DNA from: Aquimarina sp. BL5
Lineage (GTDB): Bacteria > Bacteroidota > Bacteroidia > Flavobacteriales > Flavobacteriaceae
Length of the DNA stretch: 64,000 bases
NCBI RefSeq assembly: GCF_003443675.1
Contig: NZ_CP031963.1
Location: 1,263,501-1,327,500, forward strand
Direction of reading: 5' to 3'
The notes beneath the pieces were generated by a model. It saw only the letters and a program-made list of their open reading frames with translations. It had not been told where the DNA came from and ran no database searches. Shown piece after piece: positions 51,525 to 60,743 of the stretch; position 1 is the first letter of the stretch; each line of letters starts with the position of its first letter. The translations under genes were made by a program, and so were the position numbers.

Positions 51525-51592
51525 AAACACTTTAGCACATATTTAACAATCTCTTAAAACGCCTATAAAAAAACACTTACGACATAAAACTC

Positions 51593-51645
51593 CTAATTAA
51601 TTAGTTAAACTACTAACTAATTAGTTGCAAAACTAATCAATTAGT
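51593..51645. promoter_or_regulatory. triple dyad operator for BlaI
   Basis: Three palindromes with core CTAAT..ATTAG: CTAATTAATTAG (51593-51604), AACTAATTAGTT (51615-51626) and ACTAATCAATTAGT (51632-51645), 31 bases before the BlaI ATG. This fits autoregulation by a BlaI/MecI dimer. Confidence 0.65.
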
Positions 51646-51675
51646 AGTACGTTTGCTATATCAAATTTCAAGATC

Positions 51676-52035
51676 ATGCAAAAGTTAGCAAAAAGAGAAG
51701 AACAGATCATGCAGAGTTTATGGAAACTGGAGAAAGCCTTCATTAAGGAAATTATTGAAGAACTGCCTGATCCCAAGCCTCATTATAATACAACTGCTAC
51801 GATTGTAAAGATTCTAGAAGAAAAAGGCTTCATCAGCCACAAAGCATTTGGTAATAGTTTTCAGTACTACCCATTGATTTCTAAAAATGAGTATCAAAAA
51901 GATGTTTTAGGTGAGGTAGTTAATAATTACTTCGACAACTCACCACTAGCTTTGGTAAAGTTCTTTGCCAAAGAAGAAAAAATAAATACCGAAGAATTAG
52001 AAGAAATTATTAAACTCATTAAAAACAATAAGTAA
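51676..52035 (+). CDS. blaI: BlaI/MecI/CopY-family repressor
   Basis: 119 residues, the normal length. Winged-helix domain: LAKREEQIMQSLWKLEKAFIKEIIEELPDPKPHYNTTATIVKILEEKGFISHKAFGNSFQYYPLISK. The C-terminal dimerisation helices follow. It overlaps the BlaR1-type gene by one base and is preceded by three operator-like dyads, so it is predicted to repress this operon until cleaved by the partner protease. Confidence 0.93.
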   Translation: MQKLAKREEQIMQSLWKLEKAFIKEIIEELPDPKPHYNTTATIVKILEEKGFISHKAFGNSFQYYPLISKNEYQKDVLGEVVNNYFDNSPLALVKFFAKEEKINTEELEEIIKLIKNNK

Positions 52036-54785
52036 TGACTTATATCATCTACAGTGCAGCGCTTATAGGTTTATCGTATTTAATCTACAGATTATTCCTT
52101 TCTAAAGAGACATTCTACCACTTAAACAGATGGGTTTTACTAGGATTAATCTTTGTTTCGTTCTCATTACCTTTTATATCAATACCAGAAAATATTTCTT
52201 TTAGAACTACTATTTTTCAGAAATCTGAAATTGAAAATCAACCTACTGAAGTAGCTGAATTTGCAATTACCGAAAATGAAATTCAATATAACGAATCTAT
52301 AAGTGTATCGACTTTAGCTTCTGAAAATATTGCAAATACTATTACTCCTTCTATTATTTCTTTAGATTGGAAATCCATTATCATCTATATCTACATTTTA
52401 GGTGTTATGGCTTTTGGTGTTAATTTTTTAATTCAATTGGCTGTGCTCTTATATAGGATGATACAATATCCTAGTATAGAAGTGGATAGATATAAAATAG
52501 TAGAAACAGATACGAATCATGCTCCTTACTCTTTCTGGAACAGAATATTTATCAACCCAAATCAATATAATCCCGATACGTATTTGCAAATCTTGAAACA
52601 TGAACAAATGCATATTACTGGTAAACACAGCTTAGACATGTTGTTGGTAGAATTGCTAGTAACCGTACAATGGTTTAATCCTTTTGCGTGGTTATATCGA
52701 AAAGCTATTGATAATAACCTCGAATATCTCACAGATAATGGTATGCTAACTAAAGGTGAGGATAAAGAAATTTATCAAATGAATTTACTAAAAGTATCAA
52801 CCCCAGATATGCCAACAGGTTTGGCAACAAGTTACAATCAATCCTTTCTCAAAAAACGAATAATTATGATGAATTCTAAAAAATCGACTGCAAAATCAGG
52901 ATGGAAATACTTAATCATTATTCCATTACTGGCTATAACCGTGTTATCATTCAATCCGGTTAGTATTAATCCATCAATCGCTGAAGCTGATGAGACTTAT
53001 TCAAATGAATTAGAAACTCCAACTGATGAACATTTTAAAGAGTCAAAATTTAAAAATGATTTTACTAAAGGTGTTTGGGATGCCGAAGTTGGTGGAGGAA
53101 AACTATGTGTTATGTATAGAAGCGCAGAACCTCTTAAACGAAGTTTTTGGTCAACAACTCGTTGTTATGATCCGTCTTTCTTTGCGGATTTCCCCTCTGG
53201 TGATAAACAAAAACTAGAAATAACGAGAGATGCGGGAACTATGGTATATATAGGTGAATTCGAAAATGGAATCGGAGATGGAAGATATACTTTCACACCG
53301 AACACTAGTTTCAGTAGTGCTCTGTCTAAACTAGGGTTCACAGCAGATAACGAAGAACTAGTTCATTGTTTTCTTACAGATTTTGATACTACATATTTAG
53401 CATATCTAAAAAAAGAAAACCTTTCCTTAAGTCAAGATGATTTTGAAAATATAATTCATAAAGGACTTTCTCTCGAAAAATTAAAAATGTATCGAAAAGA
53501 ACTGTCAGCACTTGGATACACTAACTATACAATGAAAGAAGTAAGTAAATTAAACTTATTTGATGTAGATGCAGCTTATATAAAATTTATTAATAAGGTA
53601 AATGGTCAAAAAGCCACATTAAAGGAAATTACTAAAGCGAAAATTCATAATCTATCTCCGGAATTCATTAAATCATATAATGATAACGGATATAAAAAAA
53701 TGTCTCTAAATGACTATATGAAATTGAAAATCCATAATGTTTCTCCTGATTTTATTGCAAACTTTAAGAAAGAGGGATATACTAATATCTCTGCAAAAGA
53801 AGCACAAAACCTTAAGATTCATAATGTGACCCCTCAACATATTCAATCTTATAAGGATGCTGGGTATAAAAACATAACGCTAAAAGAGGCTAAAAACCTA
53901 AAAATTCATAACGTAACACCTTCCTTTATTAATAGTTTTAAAAAGATCGGATATCCTAATATTTCTTTAAAAGAAGCAAAAGATCTAAAAATTCATAATG
54001 TGACAGCCGATCTTATACAATCGTATAAAAAGTCGGGGCAAAGCAATATTTCATTAAAAGAAGCGATTAAACTAAGAATACATAATATTTCTCCAGAGCA
54101 AGTAAAAATAGCTAAAAGTAATGGCCAGTCTAGTTCTACCAATAGTTCTGGAAAAGCATATCAAGATTCTCAACAAACACCTGGTGATTTTATAAAACAA
54201 TTTAAAGCTCTTGGTTATGATAATGCATCCGTGGACGATATTATTTCTCTTAAAATCCATAACGTAACACCCGATTTTATAAAAAAATATCACGATGCAG
54301 GATATAAAAATATCCCGCTAGATGAAGTTGTAGGATTAAAAATTCACAATGTAACTCCAGAATTTATTAACACTTTCAAGAAAGCTGGATATAAGAATAT
54401 CTCGTTAGAAGAAGCTATGTCATTAAGAATCCATAATGTCTCTCCAGATGCCGCCGCCGAGTATGTGAAAATTGGATACAACAACCTAAGTATAGATGAT
54501 CTGATGTCTCTAAAAATTCATAATGTATCTCCAGAATATATTAAAGAATTTAAACAAACTAAGTTTGGTAATATTCCCTTAGACGACATTATGTCTTTTA
54601 AAATACATAATGTGACTCCAGAATTTGTAAAGACATTCGAAGATTTAGGATATACTAATATCACAGCAGATCAAGCACAGAGTTTAAAGATTCACGGAGT
54701 AACCCCGGAATTCGTAAAATCATTGAAAGATCAAGATAAAGACGTTTCATTGGATCAAGCTATTAGAATCAAGATTCATTTTTAA
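52035..54785 (+). CDS. BlaR1-type M56 metallopeptidase with long repeat tail
   Basis: 916 residues. The N-terminal part has three to four membrane segments (for example FVSFSLPFISIP and IYIYILGVMAFGVNFLIQLAVLLY) and the M56 zinc site HEQMH (189-193), followed by WFNPFAWLYRKAIDNNLEYLTDNGM. Another membrane segment is near residue 295. Instead of a penicillin-binding sensor domain, the outside part ends in a dozen 29-residue units starting KIHNVTPEFI (about 535-915). The repressor target is presumably the BlaI encoded just before. The inducer is unknown. Confidence 0.9.
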   Translation: MTYIIYSAALIGLSYLIYRLFLSKETFYHLNRWVLLGLIFVSFSLPFISIPENISFRTTIFQKSEIENQPTEVAEFAITENEIQYNESISVSTLASENIANTITPSIISLDWKSIIIYIYILGVMAFGVNFLIQLAVLLYRMIQYPSIEVDRYKIVETDTNHAPYSFWNRIFINPNQYNPDTYLQILKHEQMHITGKHSLDMLLVELLVTVQWFNPFAWLYRKAIDNNLEYLTDNGMLTKGEDKEIYQMNLLKVSTPDMPTGLATSYNQSFLKKRIIMMNSKKSTAKSGWKYLIIIPLLAITVLSFNPVSINPSIAEADETYSNELETPTDEHFKESKFKNDFTKGVWDAEVGGGKLCVMYRSAEPLKRSFWSTTRCYDPSFFADFPSGDKQKLEITRDAGTMVYIGEFENGIGDGRYTFTPNTSFSSALSKLGFTADNEELVHCFLTDFDTTYLAYLKKENLSLSQDDFENIIHKGLSLEKLKMYRKELSALGYTNYTMKEVSKLNLFDVDAAYIKFINKVNGQKATLKEITKAKIHNLSPEFIKSYNDNGYKKMSLNDYMKLKIHNVSPDFIANFKKEGYTNISAKEAQNLKIHNVTPQHIQSYKDAGYKNITLKEAKNLKIHNVTPSFINSFKKIGYPNISLKEAKDLKIHNVTADLIQSYKKSGQSNISLKEAIKLRIHNISPEQVKIAKSNGQSSSTNSSGKAYQDSQQTPGDFIKQFKALGYDNASVDDIISLKIHNVTPDFIKKYHDAGYKNIPLDEVVGLKIHNVTPEFINTFKKAGYKNISLEEAMSLRIHNVSPDAAAEYVKIGYNNLSIDDLMSLKIHNVSPEYIKEFKQTKFGNIPLDDIMSFKIHNVTPEFVKTFEDLGYTNITADQAQSLKIHGVTPEFVKSLKDQDKDVSLDQAIRIKIHF
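53640..54782 (+). repeat. 87-bp coding repeats of the BlaR1 tail
   Basis: Twelve units (consensus KIHNVTPEFI..F...GYKNISLEEA..L, 29 residues) and a final KIHF. One unit is enlarged to 59 residues by a Ser/Gln-rich insert near residue 700. DNA identity between units is moderate. Confidence 0.9.
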
Positions 54786-54834
54786 GCTAATAGTATTATA
54801 AGCTAACCAAGCTATTATTCATTCATCAATCATT

Positions 54835-54871
54835 AAAAATGCTGTTAATTATTTTAGTTAGCAGCATTTTT
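54835..54871 (+). terminator. terminator of the blaI-blaR1 operon
   Basis: AAAAATGCTG (54835-54844) pairs with CAGCATTTTT (54862-54871), extended by a partial TTAA/TTAG pairing. The T run follows on the plus strand. Confidence 0.75.
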
Positions 54872-54953
54872 CATATTTTATCTATTATCAATGATCAACT
54901 GATTTTATGAGACTTCAATTTCAGGTTTTCAGAAATTTCTTTTTCAATGTAGA

Positions 54954-55862
54954 TTAGTTATGTATATGCAATCCTATTTGTCTATGTATTCTTAGCGAAT
55001 TATCTTTTTCTCTACGCCAATATGAAATCCCGTTTCCTGCAGTACTCCCAGAAAATCCCGGAACTGTCCAATCTACATAAAATCCACCGTATTTTATATA
55101 ACCGTTTTCTAATTTATCGTATGCATACGTCATCAGTTCAAGAGAATCTATTTTTGCCGGATTATGATAATATGCCTTATAGTGATCTATCAAAACGGAC
55201 TTTCCTGTTTTAATGGTATCCGCAAACGGCAAGTACATTGCATCATCCGTATATGAATCCGCAGTTTTCGCAGGAATCCTAGCTATTACATTATTTTTAC
55301 CCAAAGCCATATATGCTTCTAATTCTCTTGGTATTGTTATAACTTTGGGTGTAGCGATAGTTGCTTCGGGGACAAGGAATATAGTAGGATTATCTATAGG
55401 TCGTAAATATCCAAATGATTCCGCACGTAATTTTAGTCTTCCTTGTTCATTCTTTTTCCAAACATTAAGATACTTACCTTCTAACTTTTCAGAGTCTTCA
55501 AAAATCTTGGTAAATAATCCTATCTCAATAATTCTGTTAGAGAATTCTAAAACCTCTATTGTTTCTCTATGATATTCTTTAATATCCTTTCTAGCAAATA
55601 AGGTATCATAATATGTCTTAATATTATCTTTATTTACTATTAAAGGATTGTAATCTGTCATCAACAAAGACTCTTGATCATATAAATCACTTATTACTTC
55701 GAATGATCCTGTCTTTGTAGCATTAATTATTTTTTGATTGTATTCTATTAAAAGATTTTTAATCGGATTTGACTGTTCAGATTCATCTTGCTTCTTCTTT
55801 TTAGAATCTTCGCACGCTAATAATAACAATAATGTTAGCGTTATAACTACATATTTTCTCAT
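54954..55862 (-). CDS. lipoprotein with SnoaL-like domains
   Basis: 302 residues. Lipobox LLLLLACEDS (Cys near residue 17), then a charged linker. Two halves follow, each with the NTF2/SnoaL-like pattern: LIEYNQKIINATKTGSFEVISDLYDQESLLMTD with KYLNVWKK, and later MYLPFADTIKTG with GNGISYWRRE. It resembles the 57536 protein in layout. Relatives include isomerases and many catalytically unknown proteins. Last gene of a minus-strand cluster. Confidence 0.82.
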   Translation of the reverse strand: MRKYVVITLTLLLLLACEDSKKKKQDESEQSNPIKNLLIEYNQKIINATKTGSFEVISDLYDQESLLMTDYNPLIVNKDNIKTYYDTLFARKDIKEYHRETIEVLEFSNRIIEIGLFTKIFEDSEKLEGKYLNVWKKNEQGRLKLRAESFGYLRPIDNPTIFLVPEATIATPKVITIPRELEAYMALGKNNVIARIPAKTADSYTDDAMYLPFADTIKTGKSVLIDHYKAYYHNPAKIDSLELMTYAYDKLENGYIKYGGFYVDWTVPGFSGSTAGNGISYWRREKDNSLRIHRQIGLHIHN

Positions 55863-55938
55863 TGTTTTAGTTTTTATCTCTATTTCAGTTTTTAACCATT
55901 ATCACCAATTTAAATACCACTTTAACATTTAGCTTTGT

Positions 55939-56406
55939 TTAAGAAGTCATATTAAAAATCACTTTCCATATTTTTAATGAGCTATCTTTCATTCTTCTAA
56001 AAACAAATAGGTTTTTAGTTTCAAAAGTATTGAATACACAATCATTAGCAGGGTAAAAAGTTCCTGTTACCTTGCCATGCATAACTACAATTTTTTCAAA
56101 AGAGTGTATTTCTGTAATCTCATGCTTCATATCGGCAAAACCATATTGTTTTTCTTTGTTGATATGTTGGATTAAGGAAGCTTTGTTAGTAATTAAGGGA
56201 TGATTTGGAGCCATATGTACTAAATCATCCACCCAAACATCCATTTTATTCTTGGTTGAAATAGTATGATCATCCAGAATTTCTAAAATATTTTGTATGG
56301 ATTTTTGATCCTGATTCTTATAAAAGCTTTTGTCTTCCATCTGGATTTCACATTGTATGCACACCAATATAGACATCAAGAGTATTGTTATAAAAGTTCT
56401 ATTCAT
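55939..56406 (-). CDS. exported SnoaL/DUF4440-like protein
   Basis: 155 residues. An N-terminal signal (TFITILLMSILVCIQC) may be a lipobox ending at Cys. One NTF2-like domain follows: DDHTISTKNKMDVWVDDLVHMAPNHPLITNKASLIQHIN, with the typical closing strands VVMHGKVTGTFYPAN and LFVFRRMKDSSLKIWKVIF. It is 18 bases downstream of the esterase-like gene, so the two are co-transcribed. Confidence 0.82.
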   Translation of the reverse strand: MNRTFITILLMSILVCIQCEIQMEDKSFYKNQDQKSIQNILEILDDHTISTKNKMDVWVDDLVHMAPNHPLITNKASLIQHINKEKQYGFADMKHEITEIHSFEKIVVMHGKVTGTFYPANDCVFNTFETKNLFVFRRMKDSSLKIWKVIFNMTS

Positions 56407-56424
56407 TGTTGTATATTTTGATTA

Positions 56425-57510
56425 TTAGAATCTCAGATGTTTATTTAAGAATGGTATGACCATTGTGGCAATGCGTCCATCATTTCCCCAATATTTATTC
56501 CAGGGATCTCCTACAAATTCAATTCCTTCATGATCAACACCTAAATCCATTAGCTTTTTACTAAATCTACGATTAGAAATAACATGTTCTTGTACTTGAT
56601 CGAATCTGGCCCAATCGAATGCGATTGCTTTTAAACTTCTTAAATTATCAGCATATTCATCTAATCTTTCATCTAAATGAAACCCCTTTTGTTCCTTTCT
56701 AACATTTTTTGGATGAAGTTTCAGTACTTCGTTTTCGTCTTTTTCAAATAGAAAATCGCAATACAATGGAGGTCTATCTGGATTAGGAAGAAATGCTTGA
56801 CATACGCTAGTAAAGATCTTGGTCCTTATATCATTCCCAACATCTTTATATGACTTTGCTAATAGCACTTTATCCCAATCAACACCTAAAGAAACTCTTG
56901 GTAAATATCCCGACCCCGTAGCTACTGGGTGCAAAGCGTAGACAATTCCAAAGATTTGCGGATAAGCCATAGCAACTTTTAAGGCTCCTCTTCCTCCCAT
57001 AAAATGACCGATTACTGCCCTACTGTTTTTATCAGAAATAGTTCGATATTTCTGATCTATAAACGGGACTAATTCTTTTATAATAAAATCCAACCAATAA
57101 CCACTCGTACTAGAGTTTTCAAAAAGACTTCCAATAGTCGGTGAAGTAAAATCCGCAACTACAAAAATGAACTCCTTAGATCGGTTTTCTGAAATATTTT
57201 TATCAATGACTTCAGGTGTTTTATGATCAGAAATCACATGATTAGGATTTACGAATAAACTATGTAGATAATAAACTACTGGATAGTTTTTTTTTGATGA
57301 TGAATAACCTGGCGGAAGATAAATTTTAACATTCCTACTTGTATTGAGTCCTATTTTACTAGCAACTAGAATTTTAGATTTAATAGTATCATCTATAATA
57401 TTTCCTTTCATTTTATATTGTGCAGAAATACTATGGATACAGAGTATCATGAAAACTGGTAGTATGGATATTTTACTCAAAAAAGTTATAAATATTTTGG
57501 AATACTTCAT
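56425..57510 (-). CDS. esterase D-family protein lacking the nucleophile Ser
   Basis: 361 residues. Signal peptide ends in SISAQ. Domain of the esterase D/Fes type: GLNTSRNVKIYLPPGYSSSKKNYPVVYYLHSLF. The nucleophile elbow, normally GHSMGG, here reads GHFMGG: the codon is TTT where TCT or similar is expected, with the rest of the elbow (RAVIGHFMGGRGALKVAMAYPQIFG) kept. It is otherwise intact. Either it has no esterase activity or it has become a binding protein. It lies in the SnoaL-like cluster. Confidence 0.85.
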   Translation of the reverse strand: MKYSKIFITFLSKISILPVFMILCIHSISAQYKMKGNIIDDTIKSKILVASKIGLNTSRNVKIYLPPGYSSSKKNYPVVYYLHSLFVNPNHVISDHKTPEVIDKNISENRSKEFIFVVADFTSPTIGSLFENSSTSGYWLDFIIKELVPFIDQKYRTISDKNSRAVIGHFMGGRGALKVAMAYPQIFGIVYALHPVATGSGYLPRVSLGVDWDKVLLAKSYKDVGNDIRTKIFTSVCQAFLPNPDRPPLYCDFLFEKDENEVLKLHPKNVRKEQKGFHLDERLDEYADNLRSLKAIAFDWARFDQVQEHVISNRRFSKKLMDLGVDHEGIEFVGDPWNKYWGNDGRIATMVIPFLNKHLRF

Positions 57511-57535
57511 AAGCTAATATATTTGATCAGTAATT

Positions 57536-58474
57536 TTAATCATAGGTGGATATTTGTCTAAAGATTTTCAATGTGCCATTAGATGCTCTTTTCCATATTT
57601 TAATTCCCTTTCCTGTGCTAATACCCGAATGTTCTCCGTGCCTCCAATTAGCAATATGACTAGCATAATTGACTACATAGTCTCCTAAATCGTTGATATA
57701 ATTGTTTCTAATATCTAATTTTTCGAAAATCGGAAGTTCTGCCACATGATTTTTAATAAATTCATCTAGCTTATTTTTATCTTTAAATACCGGCTTATAG
57801 CTAAATAAGGCAATGGGATTATCTGCATATAATTGCGACCATAACGTATGATCCTTATGAGCTATGAACTCTTCTGTAAAATGATTTATTGATGCAATTT
57901 CGAACCGAATGTTAGTATTAATAGGAAGGTGTCCTTGATATGCTAAAACAGTTCCAGGAATATCATTAAATTTTAAATGTTCTGTAAGATCTGTATAATG
58001 GTCATAATTCCATATTTCTGACATCAGAGAAAGTTTTTCATTTTCCTTTTTCCATATGTCTATGTATTTTCCTTTCAATTCTTCTACTTTAGTGCCATTC
58101 TTTAGTTTAACTTTCATGCTAAACGCTCCTATAACACTAAGTTGGGCTCCTAAATCCAATGTTTCGATATTTTTCCTCTCGTATTCTAAAATAGTAAATC
58201 GATCAAAAAATGCTTTGTGATAACGCAATGCATTTTCTTTTCCTAAAAGTGTTTTTTGAAAAGCAGGCATCAAATACATATCTGTGTCATAGTGATTGAC
58301 TATAATCTCAGGATTAGCTGTCAGCATTCCTTTAGTACAATCTGTAATGAATTGATTTAGATATACTTTTATGTTTTCAGTTTCAATTGACTCTGTCTGA
58401 GCAATTACGGGCTGAACATTCAAAAAAAATAGAAATAGCAATAGTAAGAGAAAGTTGTTTCTGAAATGACTCAT
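57536..58474 (-). CDS. exported protein with two SnoaL-like domains
   Basis: 312 residues from the Met at 58474 (MSHFRNNF..). The open frame begins nine codons earlier at 58501, but the internal Met gives a better signal peptide (ends PVIAQ). Two NTF2/SnoaL-like halves: LNQFITDCTKGMLTANPEIIVNHYDTDMYLMPAF with KYIDIWKKEN, and a second ending SGISTGKGIKIWKRASNGTLKIFRQIS. First gene of the minus-strand cluster. The divergent gap to the LytS gene is about 250 bases. Confidence 0.82.
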   Translation of the reverse strand: MSHFRNNFLLLLLFLFFLNVQPVIAQTESIETENIKVYLNQFITDCTKGMLTANPEIIVNHYDTDMYLMPAFQKTLLGKENALRYHKAFFDRFTILEYERKNIETLDLGAQLSVIGAFSMKVKLKNGTKVEELKGKYIDIWKKENEKLSLMSEIWNYDHYTDLTEHLKFNDIPGTVLAYQGHLPINTNIRFEIASINHFTEEFIAHKDHTLWSQLYADNPIALFSYKPVFKDKNKLDEFIKNHVAELPIFEKLDIRNNYINDLGDYVVNYASHIANWRHGEHSGISTGKGIKIWKRASNGTLKIFRQISTYD

Positions 58475-58722
58475 AGGTTTATTGTTTTTAGTGATTTCCA
58501 ACTAAAATATTCTGAAAATAAAAACAGTAAAGACTAAAATTGATAAAACCTCATCTGCGATTGATGATCTGCAAATTTTTACTGTTTATTTGAACAATTA
58601 TGGATACGATTAAATCTAGAACCGTTCATCAATAATTCGAATACATTCGTCAATAAAACAGTACTACTATATGTGTTTAAAAACTATTTTCTTATTTTAC
58701 TAAGTCTTAAGTACTACACTTT

Positions 58723-59880
58723 ATGCATATAGAATTGAATACTATAAAAAATTCTCAACTACTTATCGGTCTATACCGCTATAAAGTACATCACCTTCTT
58801 TTTTGGTTTGTATATCACTATATGTGGTGGGCTATTGGTATTGGTAGCGTTAAGGAAGCCGCGTATAATATTTTCTTTTCTCCCTATAATGTAAAATTTC
58901 TGTTTTATTTTGTTTTCCAAGCGGCAGCAGTCTATTTTAATCTGTATTATCTAATTCCTAAATTTCTCGAGAAAAGAAAATACTTAACCTATCTCTTTTT
59001 TTTCGGTCTAACGATAATAATCACCGTATTAATAATTACTTCTGGATATTTCGTTGCGGCCTATGTTGCCAATTCCACACTCTCAGAATTATTTGGTGAT
59101 CAAACTTTTGTCACGTTATTAAAATCAGGACCTTTATCTTCTACACTAGCAAGTATGACACTAGCAATGAGCATAAAACTTGCAAAAAAATGGATTAAAT
59201 TACAACAAAGACAACAATTGTTAGAAAAAGAAAAAGTAGAAACCGAACTTAAATTTTTAAAATCACAATTCAATCCTCATTTTTTATTCAATACCATCAA
59301 TTCGATTTTTGTATTGATTCATAAGAATCCTGATATGGCTTCAGAATCACTAGCCAATTTTTCGGATCTTATGCGTTATCAATTATATGAATGCAATGAG
59401 TCCAAAATCCCTTTAAATAAGGAAATAAATTATCTTCAGAATTTTATTGATTTAGGAAAACTAAGACTTGACAACACTGTAAAGGTAATTACTAACATCG
59501 AAGATCAAATCTATGGTAATGTTTCTGTAGCTCCTTTTATTTTAATGCCTTTCGTAGAAAATGCGTTCAAACATGTGTCACAAGGTGCTCATCAAAAAAA
59601 TTGGATTTCTATAAATTTTCATTTTTCAAATGAAAAAATCTTATTTGAAGTTGCAAATACTATCATTCATTATGATGACAATTCTGATGACTTGATGAAA
59701 AATAGTGGAATAGGCTTAAAAAATGTTCAGAGAAGATTAGATTTAGTATATCACGACCAATACGAACTGTCTATAAAAAAAACGGAAGGTATCTATAAGA
59801 TAAGGCTAGAAGTAACACTGAATGAAACTCCTACTCTATCAGAACTGTCTATTACACCTTTAACTTCATTACAATCTTAA
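58723..59880 (+). CDS. LytS-type sensor histidine kinase
   Basis: 385 residues. Four membrane segments occupy residues 1-150. The His-kinase domain has QFNPHFLFNTINSIFVLI (phospho-acceptor His in NPHFLFN), the N-box-like MPFVENAFKHVSQG and the G-box GIGLKNVQRRLDLVY. It phosphorylates the LytTR regulator encoded 11 bases downstream. The minus-strand SnoaL/esterase cluster across the divergent gap is a plausible target. Confidence 0.93.
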   Translation: MHIELNTIKNSQLLIGLYRYKVHHLLFWFVYHYMWWAIGIGSVKEAAYNIFFSPYNVKFLFYFVFQAAAVYFNLYYLIPKFLEKRKYLTYLFFFGLTIIITVLIITSGYFVAAYVANSTLSELFGDQTFVTLLKSGPLSSTLASMTLAMSIKLAKKWIKLQQRQQLLEKEKVETELKFLKSQFNPHFLFNTINSIFVLIHKNPDMASESLANFSDLMRYQLYECNESKIPLNKEINYLQNFIDLGKLRLDNTVKVITNIEDQIYGNVSVAPFILMPFVENAFKHVSQGAHQKNWISINFHFSNEKILFEVANTIIHYDDNSDDLMKNSGIGLKNVQRRLDLVYHDQYELSIKKTEGIYKIRLEVTLNETPTLSELSITPLTSLQS

Positions 59881-59891
59881 AAAAAGAAATC

Positions 59892-60626
59892 ATGGTTTTA
59901 AAATGTATTGTAATTGATGACGAACCTTTAGCAAGAGAATGTGTTTCTAATTATATAAACGAAGTAGATTTTCTGGAACTGCAAGGATCTTGTAATAATC
60001 CTTTGGAAATCAATAAGATAAAGAATGCTCATCAAGCAGACTTACTTTTTCTAGATATTCAGATGCCAAGAATGAATGGAATAGAGTTTTTAAAATCTAT
60101 GAAATCTCGACCAATGGTTATAATCACAACTGCTTTTCCTAACTATGCCTTGGATGGATTTGATTTAGACGTAATGGACTATTTATTAAAACCAATTACA
60201 TTTACTCGATTTTTTAAAGCTGTTTGTAAAGTAAAAGAACAGTATCTTTTGACACAAAGTAAAACTAATGTAACTCAGAATCAGGATACTTCAGGATCGG
60301 ATCATGTTTTTATAAAATGTGAGAGTACTTATAAAAAAATATATTTTGATGATATCTTATTCATCAAATCTATGCAAAACTATGTTGCTTTTCACACTAT
60401 TGATGGAAAGAAACATCTCTCTTTAATACCTCTTAAAGAAGTCGCTAAACAGTTAGATTCGGATATTTTTATGCAAGTCCATAAATCTTTTATTGTTTGT
60501 CTTCACAAAATTGAAGCTATTGAAACAGAAGGAATAACAATTGGTTCACATTATATTCCATTAGGACGTAACTATAGAACTTCTATTATGGAAAAAATAG
60601 TTAATGACAGAATATTAAAGAAGTAA
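59892..60626 (+). CDS. LytTR response regulator
   Basis: 244 residues. The receiver domain has CIVIDDEPLARE (acidic pocket), LLFLDIQMPRMNGIEFL (phospho-acceptor Asp), TTAFPNYALDGF and DYLLKPITFTRF. The C-terminal LytTR DNA-binding domain has DHVFIKCESTYKKIYFDDILFIKSMQNYVAFHTIDGKK and FMQVHKSFIVCLHKIEAI. Partner of the kinase before it. Confidence 0.95.
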   Translation: MVLKCIVIDDEPLARECVSNYINEVDFLELQGSCNNPLEINKIKNAHQADLLFLDIQMPRMNGIEFLKSMKSRPMVIITTAFPNYALDGFDLDVMDYLLKPITFTRFFKAVCKVKEQYLLTQSKTNVTQNQDTSGSDHVFIKCESTYKKIYFDDILFIKSMQNYVAFHTIDGKKHLSLIPLKEVAKQLDSDIFMQVHKSFIVCLHKIEAIETEGITIGSHYIPLGRNYRTSIMEKIVNDRILKK

Positions 60627-60661
60627 TTCTTATTCCAAATAAATAACGGTAGTATATAAAA

Positions 60662-60689
60662 AAGCTGCTAATTCGAAAGTTAGCAGCTT
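60662..60689. terminator. hairpin between convergent genes
   Basis: AAGCTGCTAA (60662-60671) pairs with TTAGCAGCTT (60680-60689), loop TTCGAAAG. It lies between the LytTR gene and gltD, which converge. Confidence 0.8.
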
Positions 60690-60743
60690 ATTATTAACAT
60701 CTAAAAAAAAAATGAGGTTTTTAAAACCTTATGGATCTAAATC

